DNA of 64,000 nucleotides from Echiichthys vipera (Eukaryota > Chordata > Actinopteri > Perciformes > Trachinidae): positions 30,230,366 to 30,294,365 of the forward strand of contig OY829657.1 in the NCBI GenBank assembly GCA_963691815.1. Direction: 5' to 3'. Made by a program: the position numbers and the translations under genes. The notes below the pieces were generated by a model that was given only the letters and a program-made list of their open reading frames with translations, made no database searches and had not been told where the DNA came from. Below, piece by piece: positions 54,850 through 64,000 of the stretch (its first letter is position 1; each line of letters starts with the position of its first letter).

Positions 54850-56990
54850 ACTCATGGAGTAGTTCAGCTCCTCTGGTTCATCGTCCAGCTCAAAGATCAA
54901 CATGACGATCGCCATGGCAAAGGCAAAAGCCGAATCAGCGCAGGCTAGGGCAGCACATTCAAAAAGGGAAATTGAACGTGTGGAACATGCACGCATTCAA
55001 GCAAGATGCATTAAACAATGAAAAAGAAAAGGATGTTGCCATAGCTGAAGCGAACACACTTGTTGCTGGTTTATTAGACCTTGGCCTTGAAGTACGCAGT
55101 TAGGCGAACAACCCTGTCCCGCAATCTGTCAAAGACCAGCGATCGCTGCCTATGTGTCCGCGCAGGTCAGCCTATGCAGCAATAGGTCTTCCATCATAAA
55201 GCGGAGTGATGACATTTCACCAACATTTCATCTTTCAAGTCTTCAACAAACCAATGCTACTCCTTCAACACTCCACCCTTTCAATCCCAACCAAATCCAA
55301 GCTGCTCCTTCTGTTGCCAATATGCCCCACCACTCCTTCCAGGCTCCTCTGCCTAGTGTGGCACCGCCACAACAGGACTCACAACAGCGTTTGCCATCCC
55401 CAACGCACCCAACTGTTCATGAGATGCCTTATGGAGCTAACCTTGACCATTCTAAAACCACCAGTTACCTCGCCAAGAATCTTGCCCGCAGTCACCTGGC
55501 GACCTAAGGTCTCACTATGTACGACGGCCAGCCAATGAACCATTGGGCGTGGAAAACATCATTCCATAATGCTATCACTGATCTCGACATGTCTGCGGCA
55601 GAATAACTCGACCTAACCAACTGGGAAAAGAGTCAACATAGCAGGTAAAAATAATAAATGGGTTAATAGCAGACATCTATGGCTCGCCGGAGGCTGTTCA
55701 ACAAGCTCTTTTCAACAAATAGAAAAGCTTTCCTAAAATCACAACAAAGGATCAACAGAAACTCAGAGACTTAGTCGACCTGATATCAGAGCTACAAGCC
55801 GCCAAGGAAGATGGATATCTCGCTGGCTTGTCATACTTGGACACCTCCAGAGGAGTAAACGCTATCATTGTGAAACTCCCATAAAACATTCAAGAAAAGT
55901 GGCTGTACTTTGGGACAAAATACAAACGTGATCATTTCGTCACCTTCCCACCTTTCTCTGTGTTGGTAAAATTAATTCTCACTGAAGCAAAGGCTCACAC
56001 TGACCCAAGCTTTAACCTCTTCACACAAGCTTCAGCAGAAAGAAAGGATAAATGGGAGAGGCCCATGAAGACGGCTGTACGTGTTCACAAGACATGTTTC
56101 AGCAACTGACAAGCGTAAGTTCAAACCAGCTGACCCGAACAAAAATTGCCACCTGCATGAATAGATTGCGAACAGTTTTTGACAGAACACTACATCTGTT
56201 TTCGTTGTTGCTCCTCAACAGAGCATCTCGCCAAGAATTGCACTATTGACGTAAAATGTACAGAATGTTCAGCCCGGACAAGCAAACTGGAAATCTAAGT
56301 CGGTCCCTCCCACTTCAGGGATCGCGGGGAGGAGGACAAAGTGCACAACCAGGAGGTCTCATCGAGCTGCACACAGTATGCGCCAAGATTTGCCATGTCA
56401 GCGTCTTCCCAACCAGACAAAGAGAGGAGTCTAAGAGTATGTACGCCATACTGGACGAGCAAAGTAAATAAATAATGTTGAGGAATGTCGCTCAACAATG
56501 TTTTGCTCACTGGCCCTGACCTTAACAAAAGCCCATTCTGTGTTATCAGGTTCAGGAAGAAACAAGTAGCAATCACCGCTGACATCGAGCACATGTTCCA
56601 CTGCTTTGTCATGAAGGAGAATCACCGGGACTTTCCTCGCTTCCTGTGGTATAGGAACTATGACCTTACCTCCCATGTTGTCGACTACATGATATGAGTT
56701 CACCTCTTCGTGAACAGTCCCTCACCTGCCGTGGCTGTGTATGTTTACTGTAAGCCGCTAAAGAAACGGAGGCTGACTATGGCAGCGATGCAAGAAGATT
56801 CATAGACCAAGAGTTCTACGTCAATGACGCTATAAAGTCCTTCGACAGCGAGGAGAAAGCCACCAGCGTTCCTAGGCGAGCGCAGAAGATGTTTGCAGCT
56901 TCCCCAGATTGCAAAAAATTGCATCAAAATTGCATCGTCGATGACCTGCCTGTCATAGCCCATGACAGCTACAGAAAGACACACACAGAC
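54850..56990 (+). pseudogene. BEL/Pao-type LTR retroelement, decayed gag-pol remnant
   Basis: In several broken frames: a charged gag-like coiled coil (AKAESAQARAAHSKREIE, about 54920), a Pro/Gln-rich linker (55154-55507), then gag blocks with SYLAKNLARSHL, a W-x-TSFHNAI phrase near 55545, KLRDLVDLISEL and LSYLDTSRG near 55830. A zinc-knuckle-like C-x2-C-x5-H-x4-C lies at 56197-56241. Pol follows: MFHCFVMKENHRDFPRFLWY (56591-56650), SPSPAVAVYV and FYVNDAIKSF, where the catalytic YVDD has become YVND (56817-56828). Protease, integrase and clear LTRs are not seen. The right side is cut by PLE fragment C. Stops and frameshifts are many; the copy is old and inactive. Confidence 0.82.
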
Positions 56991-56994
56991 ATCC

Positions 56995-57645
56995 CCAAAG
57001 AAATTTAACTCAAAAGCAACTGGACTTAGTTATTGTCTAGGAAGACGTTATAACTCTCATCCAAGAGGCTTCATCAGTTCATGTACGCAACTGACAAGAC
57101 TGGTCTTACGATCGTGGAGATCCAGGTATTTAACCTTTCACAAGGCCGATGATGTTACTGGAACCATTTGTGCTCCAAGTGCCAACGACAGTCGTTGGAG
57201 TGACAGTCGTTGGTGGGAAGTTCATTTGCACTTTGTTAGTGCACAGCCTGACTTACACGCCCACAGACCCGCAGCGACAGTCCCGGTCAATGGTCACGGT
57301 CAGTGAGTCAGCGTGTCTTCACTGTGGGATTTTTACACCGTAAAATAAAATGACAGAAAGTTTGAAAAAAATTGTAAAGCACAAATAAGCTGCAGACTCA
57401 CTGGAGTGCACTACTAGTGCTCTATTGGGTCTTAACGACAGTCTGTGTCACAGATGGCCATTTGTGAACAGTTGTTCTTTGAGGTTAGATTGTTGAATCT
57501 CCTGGGAAGGGATGAAAGGGCAGATTTGTAAATTGGAGATAAGTGGTATCTCAGACCTCTGTTTAGCAATGGTTTTCCTACTTTTACTTCTGTTTCAAAC
57601 CATCTGTCCTCTCTGTCCAGGATGTGGACATTCAATGTGTTTACA
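56995..57645 (-). mobile_element. Penelope-like element fragment C (minus strand)
   Basis: This is the 3' end of a PLE in reverse: the GIY-YIG C-terminal block HILDREDRWFETEVKVGKP and RGLRYHLSPIYKSALSSLPR (frame 57650-57432), followed by the 3' region shared with copies A and B. The hammerhead-like segment keeps CTGATGA and the stem arms, but GAAAC has become TATAAC. A 170-bp insertion at 57245-57414 splits the 3' region. Confidence 0.85.
57245..57414. mobile_element. 170-bp insertion within PLE fragment C
   Basis: Comparison with PLE copy B shows extra DNA here. Flanking 8-mers tagtgcac (57237-57244) and tagtgctc (57415-57422) match at 7 of 8, consistent with a hAT-size target duplication. 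No coding content and no convincing inverted ends. Confidence 0.55.
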
Positions 57646-57714
57646 TCCATATCAGTAACCTTACCCCGGTTTCAGGCTTATTGCAAAACATTTTGGGTCG
57701 GCACCCCTTAAAAT

Positions 57715-58013
57715 GGTGCAGTAAACATGAAAGGTTGGCTCTGAAACAAGAGCTGATAACATACCCACAAGCTCACAGGTCCAAGAGGAAGAACGCAAGT
57801 AACGGAGAGGCGCTGTCACAACTTGTGGTTACCCCAGCTGGACCTTTGTGAAAATGGTAGCTGCTTCCAGAAATGCAAACCAAAGGGGTTGAGAAAGAAA
57901 AACAAAACAAGAGAAATAACATAATCATGCCATATGTGGCTGGGGTATCAGAGAAACTCAGGAGGATTTTCAACAAGCACTGCATTGCTGTCTATTTTAA
58001 ACCCTGTAACACA
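57715..58013 (+). mobile_element. Penelope-like element fragment D (plus strand)
   Basis: Matches the linker between the reverse transcriptase and GIY-YIG domains: QELITYPQAHRSKRKNAS, VEKEKQNKRNNIIMPYVAGV and SEKLRRIFNKHCIAVYFKPC. It begins near 57755 in clear similarity and ends at about 58013. It lies head to head with fragment C, separated by about 70 bp of unassigned DNA. Confidence 0.82.
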
Positions 58014-58209
58014 TCTGGCCTCGTCTCTGTTGGCAACAGATGTGAGCCAACATACGTAGTCCAGCCAGCTCTTAATAAATTTGCACTCACCATAATCAAA
58101 GAACAGCTAGCAAGCACGCAGATAACCATTTATATAGACCAAAGGGGCTGTCCCTGCTGCAGGACACAGAGGAGAAGAGCAACCTTCATCCCCAGGGCTG
58201 TCCAGCTCC

Positions 58210-58490
58210 TCAACTCCTGACCCCTCTGACCATCCCCCTCCCAACTCTTGACACCCTCCCCCGGACACTTCACCCCCCCCCCCCTCCCTGGACCCCCCCC
58301 CACCCCCCACACACACTCCAGACACCCTCCCTGGACACCACACCCCCCTCTCCACCCCGGATATTCCTCCCATCACCCATCCTCCTCCCCTCTTCAGACA
58401 CCCTCCCTGGACACCATCACCATCAGCCCCCCTTCCCACCCCTGACACCTTCCCTGGACACCTTCACCCCCTGGACACTTACCGGACACG
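58210..58490. repeat. C-rich imperfect repeat
   Basis: Multiple GACACCCTCCCTGGACACC-like phrases separated by C runs (CCCCCCCCCC near 58269). The Gly-rich ORFs on the opposite strand are by-products. Confidence 0.8.
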
Positions 58491-58546
58491 TGCACTGGCT
58501 ACCTACCTCCACTCCTGTCCTCAAAGCTGTGAACTACTGGTTTGAT

Positions 58547-58740
58547 GCACTACTCCACTTTATTCTGTTCATTCTGTTTATTACTGGTTTGTTGCACTAC
58601 TCCACTTATTTATTCTGCTTACTATTTTACTCCGGTCTGTTGCACTACTCCACTTACTTATTCTGTTTACTATGTTACCCCGGTCTGTTGCACTACTCCA
58701 CTTACTTATTTATTCTGTTATTATGTTCACACCGGACTTA
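58547..58740. repeat. 47/48-bp minisatellite, about 4 units
   Basis: GCACTACTCCACTT recurs at 58547, 58594, 58642 and 58690, with a further unit start at 58802. Units continue (A)TTATTCTGTTTACTAT and end CCGGTCTGTT. The Leu/Tyr-rich ORFs here (LLHYSTYLFCLL repeats) come from this array. Confidence 0.9.
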
Positions 58741-59648
58741 TTCTGTGACTATGTTCTTACTGGTCTACTTGATTCTGTTACTTTTAATTTATGGTATTAA
58801 TGCACTACTCCACTTTATTCTGTCTATCAGGTCTTATATTGTATCCATCATAGCACTATGGTCACTTTATTTTTTTAGTATTCATCTGGTTACACAGAGC
58901 TAGCATATACTTAGACTGCTGTTTTCCTGCCGTGCACCACTATCACTTTATTATTTAGTATCTGCACATAGCTTATATTTATATATTATATTTATACTCT
59001 ATTACTGCACTATAGTTCTGTTTACGTCTGCTCATTACATATATGTATCATGTCTGACCACATCTGAATCCGATCACTGTCCACCATCTTTTCTGCACTA
59101 CAGCTCTGTTTATACCTGTTTCATCAGTCTACTGCATGTTTACATCATATACACCCGTTCACATGTCTGCTTACATCTGATACACGCATGTCTTTCTACA
59201 TCTCACGCCGACGATGTTCTCCGTATCTAACTCTGTGACTGGATTCTAACCTGTACTAACACACTAACATCCTGACACTTATTCTACCTGTACTAACACA
59301 CTAACATCCTGACACTTATTCTTCTTTTACACTTTATTCTTGTTGATAGTGCAACTATACAAAAACATTTTTAACCTGTCGTTATTTGCTGCTCTGTGTG
59401 CCCTTAATTGCCCCCCGGGGACAAATAAAGTTTGAGTTGAATTGAATTGAATATTAGCAGCTCGTAAGAAAGTAGCCTCTCTAAATCTGCATCGTGAAAA
59501 GTCCCACAAGAAAAAGGAAATATATAACATTAAATAGTCTTGCCCAACAAATAAGACCTTTGAGTAATGTATTAAAGACCAGCATATAACATTTTAATGA
59601 ATTTAAGACATTTTAAGACTTTTTAAGGATGTGCGGACACTCTGAACA

Positions 59649-59684
59649 ATGCATTATGTAATAACGCATTATGTAATAACATTG
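59649..59684. repeat. 15-bp repeat array, left flank of PLE copy B
   Basis: About two units of TATGTAATAACGCAT. The same unit forms the array at 62282-62372 on the other side of the PLE. Confidence 0.88.
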
Positions 59685-59695
59685 AATCATAGAAA

Positions 59696-61982
59696 AGGCT
59701 CAAAACCAACTCCTCGGTGAGCGAATAAGGCAGGTCAATTTCACCATTGAAGGGCTTAAAGAGAAAGCGGACTTCTCACTCCAGAAACTGACATCAATCC
59801 TACCTGTCTCTATCATGGAAAGAGTTGTGGATTTCACCCAGAAAGCCCAACTATCTCAGCACAACAAGAGCAAAGAGAGACAAACCAAAAAATTTCACAT
59901 TTTGCAATCCCGGGACACTGGCAAAAACACAGAAATACTCACTTGGAGGCAAAAAAACTGACTTCCCAGCAAAGGAAGAAACACAAAACAGAGGGTTAAG
60001 AATTTGTCGGACAGAGATCTTTCCCACCCAGAGAAGGAGGTCTTTGCCATGACACCAAAAGAGGTACCCGTTGTGGAGTTGATTACGGCTACGGAATCAG
60101 CTATAAAGAACAACCACCTTAATGGAACTGAGGCTGAACAGCTAAGGTTGAAAGTGTCAGCAGCGTTGTTCCAGGCTAAGGTCCCCCCATCCAACCTCAC
60201 CATTGAGGAGAGAAAAGCAGTAACGGCACTGAGCAAAGACCACAGCATCACTATCCTTCCAGCAGACAAGGGTAGATGCACAGTTGTTCTCAATACAACT
60301 GATTATCAGGCAAAGATCTCTGCATTACTCAGTGACTCTAACACTTATGAAACTCTGAAACGAGACCCTACCAGCGGTTACAAAAAGAAGGTGATAGAAT
60401 GTCTACAGCAACTACAAAAAGAAGGAGTCATTAGCAAACCACAGTATTACAGGCTTTACCCCCAGGACTCAACCCCCTGCTTATATGGACTCCCAAAAAT
60501 CCATAAAGAAGGGGCCCCGCTCAGGCCCATTGTCAGCAGCATAAACTCGGTCACTTATAACATTGCCAAGCATGTTGCCAATATTCTGGCACCACTGGTG
60601 GGAAACACCCCACGCCACATCCAAAACTCCATGGACTTTGTGAACAAAGTCCGAGACCTAAAAATGGATCCAGATGAAACCATGGTGTCCTACGATGTGA
60701 CTTCCTTGTTCACCTGTATTCCAACCATGGAGGCCTTGGCCACGGTAAGAGAGCGGCTCACACAGGACATTTCCTTACAAAACCGAACAAATCTCAAACC
60801 AGACCACATTTGCCAACTTCTGGATTTGTGCCTGAATACCACATATTTCCAGTTTAATGGCATTTTTTACAGACAGAAACACGGCTGTGCCATGGGTTCA
60901 CCAGTATCCCCTATTGTGGCAAATCTGTACATGGAGGAGGTAGAGGGCAAGGCTTTGAACTCCTTTAAAGGAGTAACCCCAAGCCATTGGTTCAGATATG
61001 TGGACGACACATGGGATAAGATCAAATCCAAAGAGGTGCAAACTTTTACTGAACATATCAACTCAGTGGACAGAAACATCAAGTTCACCAGAGAGGAAGT
61101 TAAGGACAACAGCTTGCCCTTCTTGGACTGTGACGTCCATATGGAGAATGACAGGAGCCTCCACATAGAAAACCCACTCACACGGATCAATATCTACTTT
61201 TTGACTCTCACCACCCTTTGGAACACAAGCTTGGCGTTATCAGAACACTGCAGCATAGAGCTGATAACGTACCCACTAGCTCACAAGCTCAAGGGGAAGA
61301 ACGCAAGCACCTGAGAGGCGCCCTCACAACTTGTGGCTACCCCAGCTGGACCTTTGTTAAAACGGCAGCTGCCTCCAGAAAGAAAACCAAAGTGGTTGAG
61401 AAAGAAAAAGATAACAGGAGAAACAACATAGTCATCCCATATGTGGCTGGGGTATCGGAGAAACTCAGGAGGATTTTCAACAAACACTGCATCCCTGTGT
61501 ATTTCAAACCCGGTAACACACTCAGACAGAGACTAGTACATCCGAAGGACAGAACACCACACCACCACAAAAGCAACCTGGTTTATGCTGTCCAATGCAA
61601 TGAGGAATGCAAAGATCTTTACATTGGAGAAACAAAACAACCACTGCATAAACGCATGGCCCAACACAGGAGAGCTAACTCCTCAGGCCTGGACTCGGCT
61701 GTCCACTTACACCTCAAGGAGAAAGCCCACTCCTTTGATGACAGCAATGTCCAAATCTTGGACAGAGAGGACAGATGGTTTGAAAGAGGAGTAAAAGAAG
61801 CCATCTATGTAAAAGTGGAGAAACCATCGCTAAACAGAGGAGGGGGTCTGAGACACCACTTATCTCCAATTTACAATGCCGCCCTTTCATCCCTTCCCAG
61901 GAGATTCAACAATCTAACCTCAAAGGACAACTGTTCACACATGGCCCGGGTGACCCCAACGACTGTCGTTCAGACTCAATAG
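59696..61982 (+). pseudogene. PLE reverse transcriptase with GIY-YIG endonuclease, frameshifted
   Basis: The upstream part to about 60003 encodes GERIRQVNFTIEGLKEKADF and VDFTQKAQLSQHNKS before a frame break. The main frame 60004-61314 (436 aa) holds LSDRDLSHPEKEVFAMTPKE, ADKGRCTVVLNTTDY, YGLPKIHKEGAPLRPIVSS, YDVTSLFTCIPT (first catalytic Asp), KHGCAMGSPVSPIVANLYME and WFRYVDDTWDK (catalytic YVDD at 60997-61008). Compared with copy A, ten bases are missing at about 61166, which shifts the frame. The frame at 61218-61982 then carries the linker (NNIVIPYVAGVSEKLRRIF) and the GIY-YIG nuclease (LVYAVQCNEECKDLYIGETK, HKRMAQHRR, EDRWFERGVKEA). RT and nuclease active-site motifs look intact in sequence, but the frameshift separates them. 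Confidence 0.92.
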
Positions 61983-62146
61983 AGCACTAACGAAGTCGAA
62001 ACCAACTGCCCACCAACGACTGTCACTCTAACGACGGGCGTGGGCATTTGGAGCACAAAGGGTGTCAGTGACATCATCGGCCTTGTGAGAGGTTAAATAC
62101 CTGGATCTCCACACCAGTTAGTTGGACCAGTCCCAGCCTGGTCAGA

Positions 62147-62201
62147 TGCGTACATGAACTGATGAAGCCTCTTGGATGAGAGGTGAAACGTCTTCCTAGA
62201 C
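62147..62201 (+). ncRNA. Hammerhead-ribozyme-like core in the PLE 3' region (candidate)
   Basis: CTGATGA (62159-62165) and GAAAC (62185-62189) are the two invariant hammerhead boxes. They are separated by a stem-loop whose arms CCTCTT (62168-62173) and GAGAGG (62178-62183) pair with a GGAT loop; A62166 and T62184 can close it with one bulged G. PLEs are known to carry hammerhead ribozymes. What I could not settle is the third helix and the NUH cleavage site: GTA at about 62150-62152 is one candidate, and a GTCT/AGAC hairpin follows at 62190-62201. Copy A has lost part of CTGATGA; fragment C has lost GAAA. Confidence 0.45.
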
Positions 62202-62281
62202 AAACAACCAGTCCAGTTGTTTTTGACTGAAATTGCTTTGAGGATAACGATGACCTGGACGAATGAGAACATTCACAGGCC

Positions 62282-62372
62282 TATGTAATAACACATTATG
62301 TAATAACGCATTATGTTATAACGCATTATGTAATAACGCATTATGTAATAACGCATTATGTAATGAAATGGC
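62282..62372. repeat. 15-bp repeat array, right flank of PLE copy B
   Basis: Five full units and one partial unit of TATGTAATAACGCAT with few substitutions, starting immediately after the PLE end. Confidence 0.92.
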
Positions 62373-64000
62373 AAAATGTAATACATTTTCCCTTCATTAT
62401 GTAATAATATAAAATGGATGGCTTAAATCAAGAAATCTGAATGGTTTTTGGACATGGTATATAGCCTGAATACCATGGCTATAACATCCAATTCCTTCTC
62501 ACAATTCTATGTAACGCCGCTTTCATCCTTTTATACAATGTAGGGACAACATGCCTTTGAAGTGATTGGTTAGTCTTGTTTAGTAAAACATATTTATAAA
62601 GTGATGGTTAGTCTTAATTTTTACAACATATTTATAAAGGATGAAGTAGCTAAGTCTGCCCACAGAAAAAAAAAATTCCCGCAGCTATCTTAGTTATAAC
62701 AGGATTAAGCTAGCAACGCAGTTTCGTGTTTATATGTGTGGTCTTTATTTAGTTTAAGAAAATTAATTCACAAAGCTCAAAAGGCTATGCTCGGTTAAGC
62801 TAACAGGGCAGCAACAGGGTCATCCCTATGTTCCCCGAGTCCGATGTTTCCCCAAAAGGGTTTTTATGTTCCCTTGTCGCATTAGCCTCTGCCTTATTAT
62901 TTGTGAGCAGTAAGTGTGCCAGGGCTGACATCAAAACCCTTAAGTTTAGCATTGCACTGGTTCGCATGATCCAAAATAGATTATGTCAGAAAATAAGATC
63001 TGCGACTCACGTTTATGATACTTGCACGTTTCCTTCAGTCAATCTTCACATACCGCCAGGGCTGCTGGAAATAATTTTGGACAGGGGGGTGCTGTGAAAA
63101 AATTGTTTTTTGGTTGTTTTGTTTTTTTATAAAAAAAACCATGAGCCTATAGGCCTATTTAAAAAACATAGGCCTTTTAAATATTTTAAATATAAAATGA
63201 GATTCACTAATATTTGGTCACACATGCGCTACATCTTTGACTGTAACACACTTAGTCCCTGTCTTTTGTGAGATTAGTAAGCTGCTTGGCGATGCTTGGG
63301 CCTAGCATTTTGAGCTGGAGTTTCAAGTACCGAGCCGGTGCCACAGAACATGAGAACGTTCCATTACCACAGCGCCGTGCAGGAAATGTGAAACTGAATG
63401 TTGGCTGGAAAGGCCCGTGTAATCCAATCACACTACGCTGGGTTGCGTGTGCTGGGGCTGGGCCTGCCGGTGCAACTGCAGGCAGAGGCCGGCGGGCAGT
63501 CTCCTCACTCCGGCTGCTTACCGTTGTGGTTGCGGTACTAGTGTTCTTCAAACAAATCCAAAATGCGCTTCTTTGCCATATTTCCTCCTCATTCTGTCAT
63601 TAGACTGTAAATTTACCAGTCTGCTTCTGCCATGGATGTGTGCTGCATGGAACGTGCAGGAAACCTCTTTACTTGGCAAACAAGAGCCTGCCTGACGTTG
63701 ACAACGGAACCTCTGTGAACCTGTGTTGATAAGGCCTTAAAATAAAAAAAATAATAGCCTGCGTTTGTCAAAATTATTTCCCAAAATATTTATACGGAAT
63801 TTATACATTTTGCAAAACATTTTAAATACATTTTTAAAAAATCAGTGGCAAAAGGGAGAACTACATTGATTTTCAATCAATATTCCAGCGCGGCGGCAGA
63901 ATATTTCAGCGAGGCGGCCGTCTCAAACTTTATAATGCAGAAAAAACTCTGGGTATTCTCCCGCAACAACAGACTAAATTACGATGAAGATAGTAATTTT
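62373..64000. other. Unassigned intronic DNA
   Basis: Two copies of a roughly 37-bp unit (GGTTAGTCTT...ACATATTTATAAA) occur at about 62569-62642. A GC-rich stretch at 63280-63520 supports open frames on both strands without recognisable motifs. No ADCK1 exon was found. The rest is AT-rich. Confidence 0.35.

Larger units (their letters stand above)
58139..59455 (+). mobile_element. LINE 3' end (Rex1/CR1-like), ORF terminus and long 3' UTR
   Basis: The end of the frame at 57873-58220 reads RGCPCCRTQRRRATFIPRAV, then QLLNS and a stop, resembling the C-terminus of a CR1/Rex1-type ORF2. The 1.2-kb 3' UTR is C-rich at first, contains a minisatellite, and ends with GGGGACAAATAAAGTTTGAG and TTGAA repeats at 59434-59455. 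The catalytic parts are absent. Confidence 0.65.
59685..62280 (+). mobile_element. Penelope-like element copy B (most complete)
   Basis: The element starts at about 59685 inside the N-terminal coding region and ends at about 62280 after CTGGACGAATGAGAACATTC. It lies between two arrays of one 15-bp repeat. It encodes an N-terminal domain, reverse transcriptase and GIY-YIG endonuclease. A 10-bp deletion breaks the frame between RT and endonuclease. The 3' region holds a complete hammerhead-like core. No second (pseudo-LTR) copy of the 3' region is adjacent, so it is a 5'-truncated single unit. Confidence 0.9.

Noticed and set aside
58107..58448. Gly-rich 113-aa minus-strand ORF
   Set aside because: Antisense of a C-rich repeat in a LINE 3' UTR; no splice or domain evidence.
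62185..62210. Type I hammerhead with helix III as the GTCT/AGAC hairpin
   Set aside because: The base that should pair with the last A of GAAA is A, not U, and no NUH site follows, so this folding does not close.
63252..63695. Three overlapping ORFs with Ala/Gly/Arg-rich stretches
   Set aside because: They follow a GC-rich patch, read open on both strands, and show no motif.
47000..64000. Search by eye for upstream ADCK1 exons (KxGQ region)
   Set aside because: No matching minus-strand block was seen; short exons could still be missed.

Overview
This window looks like teleost fish nuclear DNA. It carries fish-type Rex1/CR1-like, L2, Tx1-L1 and RTE-like LINEs, Penelope-like elements, Tc1, hAT and PIF-Harbinger DNA transposons, a tRNA-derived SINE, and very long CA/GT microsatellites. 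The only host gene I can support is the ubiquinone-biosynthesis-type (UbiB/ABC1/ADCK) kinase ADCK1, on the minus strand. Four consecutive internal coding exons are visible at 46835-46993, 43843-44001, 30615-30731 and 21470-21619. All four have consensus AG/GT borders and lengths divisible by three. The first coding exons (with the KxGQ motif) and the C-terminal exons are not seen, so the whole window appears to lie inside this gene. The visible introns are 2,833, 13,111 and 8,995 bp; the outer introns run past both edges.

The rest is a layered record of transposition. Left third (1-21 kb, intron after the last visible exon): an L2 tail; a 2.55-kb hAT element; a Tx1-LINE ORF1 fused to a 5'-truncated Penelope-like element (PLE copy A); an old minus-strand Tx1 LINE split by an RTE-like LINE (12-bp target duplication) and by a deleted Tc1-type element; a Rex1-like 5' region split by a Harbinger-type MITE; an unclassified non-coding repeat; and a Tx1 LINE whose reverse transcriptase has been deleted. 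Middle (21-47 kb, between the exons): a head-to-head Tc1 pair holding a hAT MITE, a SINE split by a hAT element, a Tc1 copy split by another MITE, L2 LINEs (one with an SGNH-esterase ORF1), a 2.8-kb Rex1 copy, a Gypsy RNase H scrap and a Harbinger element with 18-bp inverted ends. Right third (47-64 kb): an L2 copy with an open reverse transcriptase frame and intact YADD, minisatellites, a deleted Rex1 derivative, a decayed BEL/Pao element, two PLE fragments placed head to head (C, D), and the most complete PLE (copy B), which sits between two arrays of the same 15-bp repeat.

Taken together, the window is one housekeeping-type kinase gene whose introns have absorbed elements of nearly every major fish class. 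No new multi-gene system was found. The points most worth following are the hammerhead-ribozyme-like core in the 3' region of the PLEs (complete only in copy B), the PLE insertion inside a minisatellite, a 40-bp PLE shard stranded alone in an intron, several nested insertions with target duplications I could read directly, and the L2 copy with an intact RT core. Family names rest on protein motifs read by eye; no database search was possible.
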